This document shows positions 22,625 to 33,442 of a DNA stretch of 64,000 bases, in pieces. The notes below the pieces were generated by a model. That model was not told the DNA's origin. It made no database searches and saw only the letters and a list, made by a program, of their open reading frames with translations. The translations under genes were made by a program, and so were the position numbers. Within the stretch, counting starts at the first letter, position 1; each line of letters starts with the position of its first letter. The DNA comes from Takakia lepidozioides (taxonomy: Eukaryota; Streptophyta; Takakiopsida; Takakiales; Takakiaceae): NCBI GenBank assembly GCA_030704615.1, contig CM060732.1, positions 70,971,053 to 71,035,052 of the forward strand. The letters are read 5' to 3'.

Positions 22625-24940
22625 GAAACTGGCGCCTTACAAAAAGGGAGTCAGTTATTGTTCGTGGATGGGATAATATCCGGAACTAATGTGTCGTTGT
22701 TGGTGGACACAGGAGCGTCGCACTCCTTCATGACGCCGGCGGCGGCGCGAAAGTTGGGACTCCCGACAAGTGACGTGGGGGCCTCTATTGAGGTGCGCTC
22801 TGCCAAAGGAGAACCTCAGTTGGCAACAAGGTTGGCGTTTGATGTTCCTCTTCAACTGGGGAGTTGGGAGGGACGTGAGAACTTCACTATCTGCGAGATC
22901 GATGGAGTGGATCTCATTTTGGGAATGACCTTTTTGAGCAAATCCGGAGCGGTCATAGATGGCCGCAAGAGAGTAGTCACGCTGCCATGTGGGAATGGTG
23001 GCGAGGTTTTACGAGTGTCGGAAACGCCCAAATCCGTGGGAGGGCGAATAAACCTTCTATCAGCAAAGGAGTGGGCCGTGGAGGAGACACACGAGTCCCA
23101 GTTTTTGCTTTACATTAGAGAAGTGAAAGGAGAAGGCGATGGGGAGCCGAGCCCAGATTGGATCAAGGGGATTTTGGAGAAATACCAGGATGTGATGCCG
23201 GAGGATTTACCAAGCGGCTTGCCACCGCGAAGAGGAGTTGACCACAAAATTGAGGTGATACCGGGATCGGAACCGCCTGCCAAGGCGCCCTACCGGTTGA
23301 GCCACAAAGAGTTGGTCGAGCTGAAGACTCAGCTCAAAGATCTAATGTCAAAGGGGTACATCCGGCCGAGTAAGTCACCTTACGGAGCCCCGGTGCTATT
23401 TGCAGACAAGAAGGATGGGACGCTGCGGATGTGTGTCGATTACAGGGCTCTGAATAAGGTGACTATCAAAAACCGGTACCCTTTGCCAAGGATCGACGAC
23501 CTCTTCGATCGGTTGGCAGGAGCGAAGTATTTCAGCCGGATCGACTTGCGCTCCGGCTATCACCAAATTCGGGTGGCGGAAGGAGATGAGGAGAAGACCG
23601 CGTGCAGGACAAGGTATGGTTCATATGAGTTCTTGGTGATGCCTTTTGGGCTCACCAATGCACCAGCGACATTTAGCACGCTGATGAACAGCCTTTTCCA
23701 GGAGTGGTTGGATGACTTTGTGATCGTGTACATCGACGACATCTTGGTGTACTCGAAAACAAAGGAGGAGCACCTGGAGCACCTCAAAAGGGTGTTCCAA
23801 AAATTGCGAGAAGGGAAGCTGTATGCCAAAGCTTCAAAGTGCGAATTCGGGGTCACAAAAGTGGAGTTCTTGGGGCACGTGATTACACAGGATGGGATCA
23901 AAATGGATGACAGAAAGGTGAGGGCGATCTTGGACTGGGAGCCTCCGACTTCGGTCCCGGGAGTGCGATCCTTCCTAGGACTCGCCTCCTATTACCGGAA
24001 GTATGTGAGAAATTTCGCCAAGATCGCGGGGCCGCTGTCGGACCTTCTGTATAAATCCAAAGTCTGGGTATGGAACACATTTTGTGGCCAAGCTTTTGCT
24101 GAATTGAAGCAGCGGATGACGGAAGCTCCAGTCTTAAAAATCCCGGAGTTCGATCGTCCGTTTGAGATTCATACAGATGCATCGGACTTCGCAATTGGGG
24201 GTGTACTTATGCAAGATGGACGTCCAGTGGCTTACGAAAGTAAGAAACTGAATGAAGTGGAGCGACGGTGGCCGACGCACGAAAAAGAGATGAAGGCGGT
24301 GGTACATTGCCTTGAACTCTGGCGCCACTATGTTGGTTCCAACCCAGTGAAGGTGTTCACGGACAATGTCACGGTGAAGTATTTTGCCACGCAGCCCAAG
24401 TTGTCCCCAAAACAACTTAGGTGGCAAGATACTTTGGCAGTGTTCGACGTGGATATCCAGTACAAACCGGGACGGGACAATGTGGTGGCCGATGCTTTAA
24501 GTAGAAAGCAGCAGCTCTTGTTGGTGTACAAGGGCGAGACGGCGCTCCAAAGGAAGATCCGGAAGGCTTGCCGGAAGGATGAGCTGGCAAAGTGCGTGAT
24601 GCAAAACTTGAGAATGGGGGTTAAATCGCAGTTCCACTTGCAAAACGGACTGCTCCGGTATAAGCAAAAACGTCTCTATGTGCCAAAGGGAGGGATCAGG
24701 GATAGTCTCTTGAGAGAATGCCATGATAGCCCGCTTGCGGGCCACGGTGGAGCCAAGCGCACTGCGGCACTCTTGAAGAAAGAGTATTTCTGGCCCAAAC
24801 TGAGGGAGGAGGCAGAGGAGTATGTAAAGACATGCACCACATGCCAACAAAACCGGAGCGAATATAAAAGCAAGCGGGGCTGTTACAACCCTTGCCGATT
24901 CCAGAGGGGACTTGGGAAAGCGTCTCGATGGATTTCATGA
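22625..24940 (+). CDS. pol: Element A Pol: protease, reverse transcriptase, RNase H, integrase zinc finger
   Basis: Open from the gag TAG and in the same frame as gag. Order: aspartic protease with [10 protein letters not shown] near 22700, reverse transcriptase with MCVDYRALN and the catalytic YIDD near 23729, RNase H starting near [10 protein letters not shown] (about 24166), and the integrase HHCC zinc domain ending CTTCQQNR near 24834-24857. The frame closes at 24938-24940 because of a shift near 24870, while the integrase core continues in another frame from about 24880. The shift looks like one missing base in a short A run, and could be a mutation or an assembly error. Confidence 0.92.
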   Translation, partial: ETGALQKGSQLLFVDGIISGTNVSLLVDTGASHSFMTPAAARKLGLPTSDVGASIEVRSAKGEPQLATRLAFDVPLQLGSWEGRENFTICEIDGVDLILGMTFLSKSGAVIDGRKRVVTLPCGNGGEVLRVSETPKSVGGRINLLSAKEWAVEETHESQFLLYIREVKGEGDGEPSPDWIKGILEKYQDVMPEDLPSGLPPRRGVDHKIEVIPGSEPPAKAPYRLSHKELVELKTQLKDLMSKGYIRPSKSPYGAPVLFADKKDGTLRMCVDYRALNKVTIKNRYPLPRIDDLFDRLAGAKYFSRIDLRSGYHQIRVAEGDEEKTACRTRYGSYEFLVMPFGLTNAPATFSTLMNSLFQEWLDDFVIVYIDDILVYSKTKEEHLEHLKRVFQKLREGKLYAKASKCEFGVTKVEFLGHVITQDGIKMDDRKVRAILDWEPPTSVPGVRSFLGLASYYRKYVRNFAKIAGPLSDLLYKSKVWVWNTFCGQAFAELKQRMTEAPVLKIPEFDRPFEIHTDASDFAIGGVLMQDGRPVAYESKKLNEVERRWPTHEKEMKAVVHCLELWRHYVGSNPVKVFTDNVTVKYFATQPKLSPKQLRWQDTLAVFDVDIQYKPGRDNVVADALSRKQQLLLVYKGETALQRKIRKACRKDELAKCVMQNLRMGVKSQFHLQNGLLRYKQKRLYVPKGGIRDSLLRECHDSPLAGHGGAKRTAALLKKEYFWPKLREEAEEYVKTCTTCQQNRSEYKSKRGCYNPCRFQRGLGKASRWIS

Positions 24941-25995
24941 CTGCTATGCCGCTGTCAAAAGGATTCGATGCAATCATGGTGGTGGTAGATAGGTTCAGTA
25001 AAATGGCCCATTTCATCCCCACCAAGGAGACGGCTACTGCGCAGGAGACAGGGCGACTTTACTTCGCCCACGTCTTAAAGCATCATGGAGTCCCGAAGGA
25101 TATTGTCTCGGACCGCGACCCAAAGTTTACGAGTAAATTCTGGAGAGCACTTTGGAAGAAGATGGGGACGAGGCTGAAGATGAGCACCGCCTTCCGACCT
25201 ACGACGGACGGCCAAACGGAAAGAGTGAATTCCGTAGTGAAGCAATTCTTGCGGAATTACGTGTCGGCAGACCAATCAGACTGGATGGAACACTTAGACG
25301 CGGCAGAGTTCTGTTATAATAACACAGAACACTCCGCGACGGGAGTTTCCCCTTTTGTGTTGGTCTATGGAAAAGCACCTCTGGTGCCGACAAGTTGGGC
25401 CGCCCAGGACGTTGAGGAACCGGCAGTAGCGGCGGTACTGGAAGAACGCGAGCGTTTGTTGAAGCTCGCAAAGTACAACATTGCCAAAGCTAGGAAACGG
25501 TATGAAAGGCAGGCGAATCGGAAGCGGAGGGAAGTGAAGTTTGAGGCAGGCACAGAGGTCTGGTTGAACATCAAGAATTTTCGACTACCTCCGGAAATGA
25601 GTCCGAAGTTCGTACCTCCGTATGCGGGTCCCTTTCGCATTCGGAGGGTTATGAATGAAGATGTGTATGAATTGGAGCTGCCAGCAAACAGCAAGGTGCA
25701 CCCAGTATTCCATGTCTCCCTTTTGAAGCCTTACTTCAAAGATGAAGCACGTCCGAATCGGCAGCAAGTGTTGCGTCCGCCACCTATGCTGTTGGATCAT
25801 GAAAATGAACCCGAGTACGAGGTGGAGGCAATACTTAAGTCGAGGAGGTTCAAGAACCAAGAAACGGAGTATCTCGTCAAATGGAAGGGCTATCATCTTG
25901 TGGAGGCATCTTGGGTGCGTGCCTCAGAAATGGGAAACGCATCCGAGGCAGTTGCAGCGTTCGAAGGGCGACCTCAAAAGCGGAAGAAGCGTTGA
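24880..25995 (+). CDS. Element A integrase core and chromodomain
   Basis: Continues Pol in a different frame. The DDE catalytic triad is complete: Asp in SVSMDF, Asp in VSDRDP and Glu in DGQTERV, with 35 residues between the second Asp and the Glu. A GPF/RI module ([20 protein letters not shown]) follows. The last 60 residues form a chromodomain ([26 protein letters not shown]), which in chromoviruses binds modified histones and directs integration. The stop is TGA at 25993-25995. No ATG is expected because it is part of Pol. Confidence 0.92.
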   Translation: MLQPLPIPEGTWESVSMDFMTAMPLSKGFDAIMVVVDRFSKMAHFIPTKETATAQETGRLYFAHVLKHHGVPKDIVSDRDPKFTSKFWRALWKKMGTRLKMSTAFRPTTDGQTERVNSVVKQFLRNYVSADQSDWMEHLDAAEFCYNNTEHSATGVSPFVLVYGKAPLVPTSWAAQDVEEPAVAAVLEERERLLKLAKYNIAKARKRYERQANRKRREVKFEAGTEVWLNIKNFRLPPEMSPKFVPPYAGPFRIRRVMNEDVYELELPANSKVHPVFHVSLLKPYFKDEARPNRQQVLRPPPMLLDHENEPEYEVEAILKSRRFKNQETEYLVKWKGYHLVEASWVRASEMGNASEAVAAFEGRPQKRKKR

Positions 25996-26901
25996 TGGGG
26001 ACATCAACCTTGGAGCGTGGGGGAGGAAATGCATGCTTAGCCCGGTTTAGCTAGCTCAGGAATCCGATTGCAAAAACTTGTATTGTACAAAAATTTGTGA
26101 TAAAGGAAATGGGTTCCAAATATTGTGCGTCCTATTGTGTTTGGAATGTTGATGCATGGTGTGGTTGACTGGTGTGTAGAATGCATGCTAGCTTACAAAA
26201 GTGGGAGAGGTAAATTGGGTTAATCGTGTGTTTGCGCAGTGCCGAAATCGGGTGACTCCCATCCAAGGGGCAAGGAAACTTGCGCCTTATTTGGGAGTTC
26301 AAGTGCTAGTGCGCACCTGGCGCGTGCGCGTACTATAACTGCGCTACCGAGGGGGTTGCCTTGTAGTGCGGGCTAACGCGGAAGCTACGTGCTTCCGTTC
26401 ACGTACTATAATCGTGTAGCCTCGGGACGAAGTCGTAGTGCGGCTTCGGCGTGTTCCCGTACCTCAGGCCAGCATTCCAAGGCGGACCCAATTGTAGTGA
26501 TTGGGGCGCACGGTTGGTTCAAGATTATCTTCCTAGTCAAAGAGGGTTCCAGGTGAACCCTTGCTCAAGGTGATGCCAAAAGCGGCATCATGAGCGATCG
26601 CAAGCAATGTTGTTGCAGTAAGGCGATTCGATCCTCGGGGAGGATCGTTCCTTGGCCTTGAAGTAGGCCAAGAAGAGTGCACTAGGAGGAGCTGGAGAGG
26701 CTCCACCCTTGGCCGGGACTTGGAGGAAGTCGGCCGAACTAGCTAGTGGAGAGTGGAGTCAAGTGTGTGGTTTGGTTCTTTGCCATGGGACGCCATGGTA
26801 CGAAAACAAACTCCTTGATGTGGGACGCCACAACTTGGATGTTCGTGTCTACAAAATGGACAAGTCGATGAGGACATCGACTCCCTGTTGGTAGGGGTGT
26901 G
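25996..26901 (+). other. Element A 3' untranslated region
   Basis: About 900 bases without a supported ORF. A purine tract GTGGGGGAGGAAATG lies about 26018-26032, just after pol, and a weaker one (GGTAGGGGTGTG) directly abuts the 3' LTR at about 26890-26901. Either could act as polypurine tract; the adjacent one is in the expected place. Short GTAGTGCGG-like phrases recur at 26340-26480. Confidence 0.6.
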
Positions 26902-27625
26902 TGTCGCGGCCCTTTGCCTTGAGGGCAGGGGGTCGGGACACATGAGGGGCTGCCCCTGTGGTGGGGGCAGCGGCAGCGATAGGTATGGGGGGCTGAAGCA
27001 CCCTTGAGTGCCCAAGGCACTCAAGGAGGCGGAGGCGCTCACTAGGTGGAGCCCCGCACACCGGGTTGCGGTGGAGGTGGCTCCACAAGGGGTGGTGGTA
27101 GCTTAGTGGGACTTAGTGGGGGTGGCATAGGACTCACCATGGGGTGGAGACCTCGAGGTGGGAGTCGTGGGGAGTCTTGGGACTCATCACGGTCCATTGG
27201 GGCCGCGGTGAGTGGGCCAAGACTCACCGCGACTCACCACCGGGAGTCGAGGGTTTTCGTGGTGGTTCGCCATAAAATGGCATGGCTGGTTATGAATCCC
27301 CCGCGGACAGCTACAGAAGTATATATAGGGAGTAGTAACCCCGAGAACGGTGCAAGCCCGTTGGCGACCAAAAACTAGTGAGTAAGCGAGCGAGCCGGAA
27401 AGCGACCAAAGAGTGGGGAGCTGTTCCGGACTGCCATCTACCAAAGGGAATTCTCCTAGTCCCAAATAGGTGGAGGGTTTAGAGGGAAGCGGAAGGGGAC
27501 CGTTATGTCCCGGTGAGCAGCCGAAACTCCAAGTTGGCCCGGCGGCCAGGTTGGGAGTCAGGCGCGCGCATCAAAGCGAGTAACTATGACTTGAAGGGGA
27601 GTTTACCGAACTGAGGTGTGCGACA
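26902..27625 (+). repeat. Element A 3' LTR (724 bp)
   Basis: Matches 20654-21378 with one G fewer in a G run near 26988 and one T/C difference near 27612. Ends GTGCGACA before the CCATG target duplication at 27626-27630. Confidence 0.93.
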
Positions 27626-27630
27626 CCATG

Positions 27631-28664
27631 GGCATGACTTTCTTGAACAACTATGCACGCTGATCACATGCACGTACCCACACGTCCGGATCGTCAAGGT
27701 TAAGGACTTGAGTAGTGTCCCTACGAATGGCTGCAGGCAAATCCGGCTCTCGGCCAAAGAGAAGGAAATATGGTGAGAAGGAGGCAAGTGATGCTTGTTT
27801 CCTGAACCTGTAGCCCATGGCTAACCAAGGAACTTGAAGATCCCAATCTCCTAGGTGTCCCTTCTGCAAGCCATACTTACGCAAACCCCTCTTCACCGTC
27901 TGAATAACTCTCTCTACCAAGCCATCGGCCTCAGGATGATCCTGAGAAGTGGTGCGGTGGTCTATCAAGGCTTTATCACACAAAGCCTGAAACTCCCCCA
28001 AGAACTCTCTCCCTTGGTCCGTGAGTACCTCAGCTGGAGCACCAAATCGGCTAAGCACACGATCCAAGAATGCATACGCAGCCCCTTCACTAGCCTTGTC
28101 AGGTAATGGAACCAACTCAATCCACTTGGAGAAGTGCTCTACCATCACTAACACATATCTGTGGTGGCGCATAGTCAGTGGCAACGGTCCTGCGAAGTCA
28201 AGACTCCACCTGTAGCCCAATCCCATGATTGGTAAATGATGCAACTGTGGTGTAGGGGCGTTGAATGAAGCACGCATCCTGTCACACACCATGCACCTAG
28301 CCACGAACTGTTGCACCTCTGTATGCATACCACGCCACCAATACTGCCCCTGCAGTAAACTGTGAGTGCGTCGCACTCCAAAATGCCCCAACTCCTCATG
28401 GGCATGCCGCACTAACCGTGCACGCTGTGTGGGGTGAGGCACAATCCTCACCCGACCATCCTCCCATACTCGGAGCAGGTGTATCCCCTCCCACTTGAAC
28501 CTCTTGGCTCGTTGCAGGATCCGATCCCTCTCCTTGGCAATCACAGTGGTTGCCATGTCTCTAGTACAGAGGTAGTCCAACACAGCCGAATCCTCATGTA
28601 TATCTCTGGTACCACCTGGCTCATCACTAGCCTCAGGGTCCTCATACACTCCATCTACAGTCAA
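27631..28664 (-). pseudogene. Family B copy 1 integrase
   Basis: Encodes the HHCC zinc domain (HAHEELGHFG, CMVCDR) and the full catalytic core with Asp in SLDFAGP, Asp in TDQGREF and Glu in ADGLVERV, then LFGREPDLP. A TAG at about 27651-27653 lies a few codons before the insertion point of element A, where copy 2 has GAG. The reading frame is otherwise open over 337 codons. Upstream it joins the gag remnant at a deletion junction. Confidence 0.85.
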
Positions 28665-28666
28665 AT

Positions 28667-29763
28667 GAAGGGAGAGACCCCTGCATCTGAGGTCCTCTCT
28701 GCCCTTCCCTGAGCTTCACCTGAGCCCCCTTGTTGCCTTGAGCACGTTGAGGTAGTGGTTGGCTAGGAGCACCACTACCCCGTGGTGTCTCCTTAGCAAA
28801 TCCCACCATGACCACTCATTCCTCCACCATGTTGAGCTCTATCCGCTCTGCCAGCAAAAACACATTTGTTAAGGTGGGTTGGGCCACTTGTAGGAGAGTT
28901 GCATCCCTCACCCTTCTCCTCAGCTCCTTGTCCAATATCCCATACCAAAATTGGACTGCATGAGCTTCCGTAACCCCTTGGGTTATATTTATCAAGCGCC
29001 TCATGCGAGTGAAAGCCTCCCTCAAGCTCTTGGTCGGCTTCCGTTGGAACTCTTGCAAGCTCCGCAACTTCTCTGTCCTCACCCCTTGATAGTTCCCTCT
29101 CAACTCTTCGAAGAACTCCACAACAGGGTTGAAGGCAGACACGAGTACTGGTGCTGGTGCGGTAGTGGCTTGGGTGGACGTCGTAGCTACTGCACCACCA
29201 GTCCCACTAGTCCCACTGTTGCTTGCTGAAGCTGCCGGTGCAGCGGCAGGTGTAGCCACTGCCCTCGTGGCTCTAGTGCCCCTAGTGATGGAGACATAGT
29301 CGGGTGACCAGTACATCCTCCACTCCTCGATCTCAACCTCATGCCCCCGCCTGAACTCATGGTAATCATCCATAGGCGGCCCCTCAAGGTGCTGATACAA
29401 CCCCTTCCATGCCATGAAAGGCGTAAATAGTTGTGGATTGCGCATTTGCTGCAAATCACACCAACTATCAAACTCTTGAATAAAATCCAACTCGATGGTG
29501 CCCACCGCCCCAGAGTACCTTTGTGGCCCCTTGGTAGCTCCATACATCTCCTCCATTGTGTCCCACAACAATGGCAAGGAAACAACTTGCACCGCTGGTA
29601 TGAGTCCTCCTGATTCACAATCCGAATCAAAACCTTCCGTAGAAGACACAGGAGGTGAAGGTGGCCTAAACTGCACACCTCGTCTCGTGTACCTACTAAT
29701 CACGCTAGTGCTCGAACCGGCACTGTTCCCAGCAACTAGTGGCACCTCCGTGTTGACACTCAA
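28667..29763 (-). pseudogene. gag: Family B copy 1 Gag
   Basis: A 315-codon open frame (28816-29763) with the same gag domain as copy 2: EEMYGATKGPQRYSGAVGT, CDLQQMRNPQLFTPF and REAFTRMRRLINITQG. It ends at TGA where copy 2 has CGA, and homologous sequence continues to about 28690. The zinc knuckles seen in copy 2 are lost to the internal deletion. The gag domain binds genomic RNA and forms the particle. Confidence 0.82.
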
Positions 29764-30213
29764 CCGGTCATGAACATGTCCCTAACCCCCTCTCCACAAG
29801 GTAACCGGGTAGAGAACTTGTTGCGGCTTATGGTTTGGAATACTAAGTTCCTAACATAGCCTATACCTATACATGCATCCACCGCAAGCACTCCTATGGT
29901 TGGCTGGTCATCACCTCCAACCTCACCACAGGAGAAACAATGATGGTCTGGCTGGTCTTCACCCCAACCTCACCATCGACAGCATGCTCTAGGATTGGCA
30001 GGTGATCAAATCCGGACCAATCACCTATAAACAAGCGCCCACACAAAACTAGCATGGCGCCCAGTCAAGCATGCAGGTATGGAGGGGATCCAAACACAAG
30101 AAATTAGAACGACAACTCCCCCACACCAAAAACAACTCCACGGTGTTGCTCCTGCAATGACACCCCAGCCCAAACCCGGACTGACTCTTGCCTCCACCTA
30201 CGGAAAGGTCTTG
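29764..30213 (-). other. Family B copy 1 5' leader
   Basis: Aligns by eye with the leader of copy 2 (60001-60500) through shared phrases such as CTCCTATGGTTGGCTGGTCATCA and GGATCCAAACACAAGAAAT on the plus strand. Similarity stops near 30213. Neither an LTR nor a primer-binding site was recognised at this end. Confidence 0.55.
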
Positions 30214-30396
30214 GCCTAATGAGAGGGTGGAAACTACGAGGAATAAAAGCTAAATCAATGCCTAACCCCAGCATGCCCTCATCCCAACACTCTTCCTCTC
30301 CTCTCTTCCCTCACTTGCATGACCATGGGAATATCATGAAGATACTCCTCAAACTGCCCTCCACGAGCTTCAAAATTCGGCCTTCAAGACCACATG

Positions 30397-31503
30397 CCAG
30401 TTCTTAGGCAGTCCACCAGTGCCTCCACGAGTCAGCACAGGCCGTCCACAGGTCAACACGAGCCACCACAGACCAGCACAGGCCCACATAGCTCACTCGT
30501 CACAGCCGTCACAGCCATCACAGCCCCACACAGGCCACAACCTGTCACAGCCCTACACAGGTCACAGGATCACAGCCCCACAGGCCGCAGCCTGTCACAG
30601 CCCGTCACAGCCCCAAAGGCCACATGTCACAGCCTGTCACAGCCCATCACAGCCCCAAAGGCCACAGGCACAGCCTGTCACAGCCCCTCACAGCCCGTCA
30701 CAGCCCCACAGGCCACATAGCACAGCCTGTCACAGCCCCTCACAGCCCATCACAGCCTGTCATAGCCCTACACATGTCACAGGGTCACAGCTCCAAAGGC
30801 CACAGCATATCACAGCCCCTCACAGCCCCTCACAGCCCCACAGGCCACATGGCACAGCCTGTCACAGCCCTACACAGGTCACAGGGGTCACAGCCCCAAA
30901 GGCCACAACCTGTCACAGCCCGTCATAGCCCCGCAAGCCATAGGGCACAGCTTGTCACAGCCCTACACAGGTCATAGGGGTCACAGCCCCAAAGGCCACA
31001 GCCTCTCACAGCCCCTCACAGCCCCATAGGCCACAGGGCACAGCCTGTCACAGCCCGTCATAGCCCCACAGGCCACATGGCACAGTCTGTCACAGCCCTA
31101 CACAGGTCACAGGGGTCACAGCCCCAAAGGCCACAGCCTGTCACAGCCTGTCACAGCCCTACACAGGTCACAGGGGTCACAGCCCCAAAGGCCACAGCAT
31201 ATCACAGCCCCTCACAGCCCCTCACAGCCCCACAGGCCACATGGCACAGCCTGTCACAGCCCCTCACAGCCCCTCACAGGTCACAGCCCTACACAGGTCA
31301 CAGGGGTCACAGCCCCAAAGGCCACAGCCTGTCACAGCCCCTCACAGTCCCTCACAGCCCCACAGGCCACAAGGCACAGCCTGTCACAGCCCCTCACAGC
31401 CCCAGAGGCCACTGGGCACAGCCTGTCACTGCCCGCCAGAGCCTGTCACAGCCCATCACAGCCTGTCACAGCCCGTCACAACCCCACAGGCCACTCATGA
31501 CAG
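30397..31503. repeat. TCACAGCC-based satellite-like array (about 1.1 kb)
   Basis: Dense array of CAGCCCCTCACAGCCC, GTCACAGCCCTACACAGGTCACAGG and CCAAAGGCCACAGCC units arranged in higher-order blocks of roughly 90-150 bases. Long Ser/Gln/Pro-rich ORFs in several frames arise from the repeat and are not genes. The same GTCACAGCC core (as GGCTGTGAC) fills part of the LTRs of element D and a block at 47281-47570. Confidence 0.85.
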
Positions 31504-31864
31504 TTTAGCCATTTCTCCAAGGGGTTTAGCCACGCCAAGCTAGGGTTTGTGTCTCTTGGACTCTAGGCTTCTTTGCACCGAGCTATGGCGGCTGTGAAGA
31601 AATCAGCAAGGTATTCTTGCTCTTTCGGCCCCCACACACCACCATAGTAGCCCTAAGCCATGAGGAAGATGGTTGCCACAAACCAAGCCTTCTTTCTCAC
31701 TTAGACTCCCCAAACACGCCACTAAACTCAATGGCAAACAACCAAGCCTTGCTGGTTTCCAGCCCTTGTGAGCACTCATTCAAGCGTTTCCCTTGGCCAT
31801 AGCATCTGTCTTAGAACCTATTCCAGCCCCCTACACCTGTCACTTCAAGAGCCATGCTCTATCT

Positions 31865-32340
31865 AGGCTTGAGGTTGAAACCCCAACTCAGAACACGCTC
31901 TACAAGTGTCGGACTGTCACATAAGAGCAGATCAGCCCCTGACCTTCTCTTCTAGTTCTCTAAAGCCTGAAAACAAAAGCCCAATGGACTGAAGGCATGC
32001 TCCACACATGCCCCACTCTCACCACCAGAAAATCAGCCCCTTTGCTTTATTTCTTGCACCCACCAACCTGAAAATACACACTTCAGCGGGCTGGAAGCAT
32101 GCTCCACACATGCCCTACAGGGAAACCAGCCCTTTTCTTCTTTTCTTGCACTCCCAAACCTGAAAGTACAAGCCTTCAACAGGCTGAAAACATGCTCCAC
32201 ACATGCATTACCCTCACATATTGGAAGTCAGCCCTTCCCTCTTCCTTGCTTGCCCTCCAAGCTTGAAGATGGAAGCTTCAATGAGCTGAATACATGCTCC
32301 ACACATGCAACCTCTTCACACAAGAGGTAGCAGCCCCTAT
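31865..32340. repeat. Degenerate ~97-bp tandem repeat
   Basis: The phrase CATGCTCCACACATGC recurs near 31997, 32098, 32191 and 32294, each time with a following CAGCCC(C/T)TT segment and a CTTGCxCxCC(A)A segment. A weaker, related unit lies at 32560-32650. No coding sequence. The rest of 31504-32850 shows only single-copy-looking DNA. Confidence 0.65.
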
Positions 32341-32859
32341 CTTGGCTCCCTGGCTCATTGATGCTCTCTAAGACAAGACTAAGCACTCCACAGCCTTTGC
32401 CAAGCTCCTGAAACCCTAAGGCTTACATTTCCAGCCACAAGACACTCCTCTTGTGGTGCAAGAGCTCTTCTTCCAAGCTCTAAAACCCTAGGTGCACATT
32501 CCATTGTCTTGCCGCACCTCTTAGATCCTGTTCCAGCCCTGCTCTTTCCATGACAAGAGCCCTCTCAATGCTGAAGCTCGAGATTGAAACCCAATCTCAA
32601 CATACTCCACAAAGTGCACTGATTTTCCCCAAGCCAAATCAGCCCTTTCGCTTGGTCTTGCAATCCTTCACACAATGAAAGCTCGCATTCCCAAGGCTAG
32701 TTCTCAGATTTGCCACCAAAGCCACTATAACCTGCTCTTGACTGGTCCTTTTCCCAATCGTGCTTGCTCATGCATGTACACAATCTAAAACCATCAAGGT
32801 GCTCTGGAATTACCTGCAGCATGGTGCCCCTGCGGTGGAGAACGCACTATGACCCATGA

Positions 32860-33442
32860 CGTCGTCCGGGATGCAGCAGCTGCGGTTGCTCGTGATGTTG
32901 GGATATACGTCATTCGATAGCATGTGCACATACTCCCATCAACCCACAATCACCATTCCACTCGACGACATGTTGACATTGTTCTCTCACATGACGGACT
33001 GCGTACATTGGCGGACGTTGTCATCGCTGATCCTACTAGGTCGGATCTCCTGCCCCGCACAGCCTCATCACAGGGAGTTGCCGCTTCAGTAGCTGCGCAG
33101 GGAAATGAGCATGACTATCAGGCACGTCATTCTAGAGACACATTCCTTCCTTTGGCAGTCGAGATCTTTGGTTGTTTGCATCATCAGTTCAACGAGTTCC
33201 TTCGCACATGTGCCCATCGTGCAGTAGAAAACAAAAGCCTTGGAAGCCCATACACCTCTGTTCTTGTAGCTTTCTTTAGACAACGAGTTTCTGTTGCTTT
33301 GCAAAAGGCTCAAGCTCAATCTATTTTACGTCGGGCAGAGGTTGCAGGGGTGGCTTCATCTCGCCTCCCCGCACTCTCTGATCCACCCTCTTTCCTGTTG
33401 TCTGACCTTCTTCAGGCTGTAGGTGATACTAGAATAGTTTGA
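32860..33442 (+). CDS. C-terminal fragment of a retroelement-like ORF
   Basis: An open stretch ending in TGA. The conserved-looking part (DIVLSHDGLRTLADVVIADP, FLPLAVEIFGCLHHQF, SVLVAFFRQRVSVALQKAQA and a C-terminal SDLLQAVG) resembles the tail of a family of uncharacterised proteins that I associate with plant reverse-transcriptase-type mobile elements. I cannot name the family with confidence. The N-terminal part is absent and the frame before about 32920 has a break, so it is likely a truncated copy. A T-rich tract follows. Confidence 0.45.

Larger units (their letters stand above)
20654..27625 (+). mobile_element. Element A: young chromodomain Ty3/gypsy retrotransposon (6,972 bp)
   Basis: Complete element with two LTRs (20654-21378 and 26902-27625), a perfect 5-bp target duplication CCATG (20649-20653 and 27626-27630), a primer-binding site for initiator tRNA-Met, gag, protease, reverse transcriptase, RNase H, integrase and C-terminal chromodomain. 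The LTRs differ by one G in a G run and one T/C, so the insertion is recent. It sits inside copy 1 of family B. Defects: an in-frame TAG between gag and pol and a one-base frame change before the integrase core. Confidence 0.95.
19733..30213 (-). mobile_element. Family B Ty3/gypsy element, copy 1, internally deleted and split by element A
   Basis: On the minus strand the order is leader (30213-29764), gag (29763-28667), then directly the integrase (28664-27631), the interruption by element A (20654-27625), the rest of the integrase tail and PHD finger (20648-20181), the polypurine tract and a short 3' LTR (19920-19733). Compared with copy 2, the zinc knuckles, protease, methyltransferase-like domain, reverse transcriptase and RNase H are missing, with the junction near 28664-28690. 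No 5' LTR was found to the right. Nonsense codons in gag and integrase show it is dead. Confidence 0.82.

Noticed and set aside
22655-25896. Minus-strand ORFs of 60-150 codons over element A pol
   Set aside because: Antisense shadows of a well-supported polyprotein.
30394-31543. Long Ser/Gln/Pro-rich ORFs (SQPVTAP repeats)
   Set aside because: Simple translation of the TCACAGCC array in three frames; no unique sequence.
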